Part shown: one piece after another, positions 22,774 to 23,751 of the stretch
Layout of the letters: each line of letters opens with the position of its first letter
How positions within the stretch are numbered: position 1 is the first letter of the stretch
Origin: Candidatus Krumholzibacteriia bacterium
Lineage (GTDB): Bacteria; Krumholzibacteriota; Krumholzibacteriia; LZORAL124-64-63
Reading direction: 5' to 3'
NCBI GenBank assembly: GCA_016744275.1
Contig: JADGEP010000008.1
Span: 1-23,751 of the forward strand
DNA length: 23,751 nt
The notes under the pieces: generated by a model
Databases searched by the model: none
What the model was told of the DNA's origin: nothing
The model's input: only the letters and a program-made list of their open reading frames with translations
Position numbers and translations under genes: made by a program

Positions 22774-23642
22774 CAATTTTCCTCCAGCAGCTGCAACAGG
22801 TACTTGCCATAGCCGCTGTTCTGCAAAGGAGTGGCCAATTTGACCAACTGCTCATCGTCAATGAAGCCCATGCGCCAAGAAATCTCTTCGGGACAGGCGA
22901 TCTTCAGGGTCTGGCGTTCTTCGATCACCCGGATGAATTGGCCGGCGTCGAGCAACGACTGGTGAGTGCCCGTATCAAGCCAGGCCGCGCCGCGCCCCAG
23001 AACTTCGACCATCAGGTCGCCGCGCTCCATGTAGGCGGTGATCACGTCGGCAATCTCCAACTCTCCCCGCGCCGAAGGCTTGATGGCCTTGGCGATCTCC
23101 ACCACGTCGCTGTCAAAGAAGTACAGCCCGGTGGCCGCGTAGTTCGACTTGGGCTTGGCGGGCTTTTCCTCGACACTGAGGGCCTTGCCGTTGGGGTCAA
23201 CTTCTACCACACCATAGCGTTCCGGGTCCTGCACCACATAGGCGAAGATCGTGCCACCGGAATCGCGCTGGGCCACGCTTTGCAACATCCGGGACAAGCC
23301 CTCGGAATAGAAAATATTGTCGCCCAGGATGAGGCAGGCCGGACTGCCATCCAGGAAGTCTTCAGTCAAAGTGAAGGCTTGAGCCAACCCTTCAGGGCGC
23401 GGTTGCACCACATATTGCAGATTCAGGCCCCATCCGGCGCCATCACCGAGCAGCTTGCGGAAAGATTCCTGATCTTCAGGCGTGGTGATGATGCAGATGT
23501 CCCGGATGCCCGCCAACATCAATGTGCTCAACGGGTAATAGATCATCGGCTTGTCGTAGACCGGCATCAACTGCTTGCTGACCGAAAGCGTCAAGGGATG
23601 CAGGCGGCTACCGGTGCCGCCGGCCAGGATGATGCCCTTCAT
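22773..23642 (-). CDS. rfbA: glucose-1-phosphate thymidylyltransferase
   Basis: RmlA joins glucose-1-phosphate and dTTP to form dTDP-glucose, the first step of the rhamnose pathway. Its length is 289 residues. The nucleotide-binding motif AGGTGSRLHPLT (7-18) is followed by SKQLMPVYDKPMIYYPLSTL (22-41). Later come LILGDNIFY, VVEVDPNGKALSVEEKPAKP and RGAAWLDTGTHQSLLDA. AGGAG lies six bases before the ATG. It starts nine bases after rfbB and overlaps rfbC by one base, so the genes form one operon. Confidence 0.98.
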   Translation of the reverse strand: MKGIILAGGTGSRLHPLTLSVSKQLMPVYDKPMIYYPLSTLMLAGIRDICIITTPEDQESFRKLLGDGAGWGLNLQYVVQPRPEGLAQAFTLTEDFLDGSPACLILGDNIFYSEGLSRMLQSVAQRDSGGTIFAYVVQDPERYGVVEVDPNGKALSVEEKPAKPKSNYAATGLYFFDSDVVEIAKAIKPSARGELEIADVITAYMERGDLMVEVLGRGAAWLDTGTHQSLLDAGQFIRVIEERQTLKIACPEEISWRMGFIDDEQLVKLATPLQNSGYGKYLLQLLEEN

Positions 23643-23651
23643 TTGGCTCTC

Positions 23652-23751
23652 CTACTCGGCCGTGCCGAGACGTTGACGGCTGTAGTCACCGTCGCGCTGA
23701 ACTGCTTCGCACCAGTCGCGGTTGGCGAGGTACCAGTGGACTGTGCTCTGG
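23652..23751 (-). CDS. rfbB: dTDP-glucose 4,6-dehydratase, C-terminal end (cut by window edge)
   Basis: Only the last 32 codons are in the window. They read QSTVHWYLANRDWCEAVQRD, then GDYSRQRLGTAE and stop. The ETV.WYL.N..W pattern followed by a GxY..RLG ending matches the C-terminus of RmlB, which makes dTDP-4-keto-6-deoxyglucose, the second step of the rhamnose pathway. It ends nine bases before rfbA. The catalytic domain lies outside the window. The assignment depends on the short tail and the rfbA-rfbC context. Confidence 0.85.
   Translation of the reverse strand, partial: QSTVHWYLANRDWCEAVQRDGDYSRQRLGTAE

Overview
The window is a bacterial chromosomal segment of roughly 55-60% GC. Every recognisable gene lies on the minus strand, so transcription runs from high to low coordinates. 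The core (about 2.0-20.6 kb) is a very complete ribosomal-protein superoperon. The organism cannot be named from this sequence. The dTDP-rhamnose genes and an LpxL/HtrB-like acyltransferase fold would fit a diderm. The four-cysteine forms of S4, S14, L36 and the adenylate kinase LID, together with a long Gly/Arg/Pro tail on S5, suggest a lineage distant from Enterobacteria. That lineage inference is weak.

In transcription order, the right end (23751-20706) carries the end of rfbB, then rfbA and rfbC (dTDP-L-rhamnose synthesis), ispF (isoprenoid precursors) and ddl (D-Ala-D-Ala ligase). This is a tightly spaced cell-envelope precursor cluster. A strong sigma70-type promoter with a C-rich discriminator (20596-20625) follows. 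It drives tRNA-Thr(TGT), tRNA-Tyr(GTA), tRNA-Gly(TCC), tRNA-Thr(GGT) and tuf, the same order as the E. coli thrU-tyrU-glyT-thrT-tufB operon. Here, however, tuf is followed by the S10 operon and not by secE-nusG, and rpsL, rpsG and fusA are absent.

Then come S10 (rpsJ rplC rplD rplW rplB rpsS rplV rpsC rplP rpmC rpsQ), spc (rplN rplX rplE rpsZ rpsH rplF rplR rpsE rpmD rplO secY), adk, map, infA, rpmJ and alpha (rpsM rpsK rpsD rpoA rplQ). A clear intrinsic terminator (1928-1959) closes the superoperon. rpmJ (37 codons, GTG start) and the start of fabH are too short or truncated for routine ORF calling, and both were recovered by reading the reverse strand.

The left end (1-1927) is the least ordinary part. 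Beyond the terminator is a 72-codon peptide gene with a strong Shine-Dalgarno sequence. It is followed by a perfect 22-nt GC palindrome, then by a 372-residue protein that looks like an LpxL/HtrB-type acyltransferase with an altered active-site motif and an extra C-terminal domain of about 80 residues. Next are a possible terminator and the beginning of a fabH-type ketoacyl synthase III. A short peptide, a hairpin and a putative modifying acyltransferase resemble the layout of a RiPP (ribosomally made, modified peptide) locus, possibly one that makes a lipidated peptide. This is a hypothesis, not an identification.
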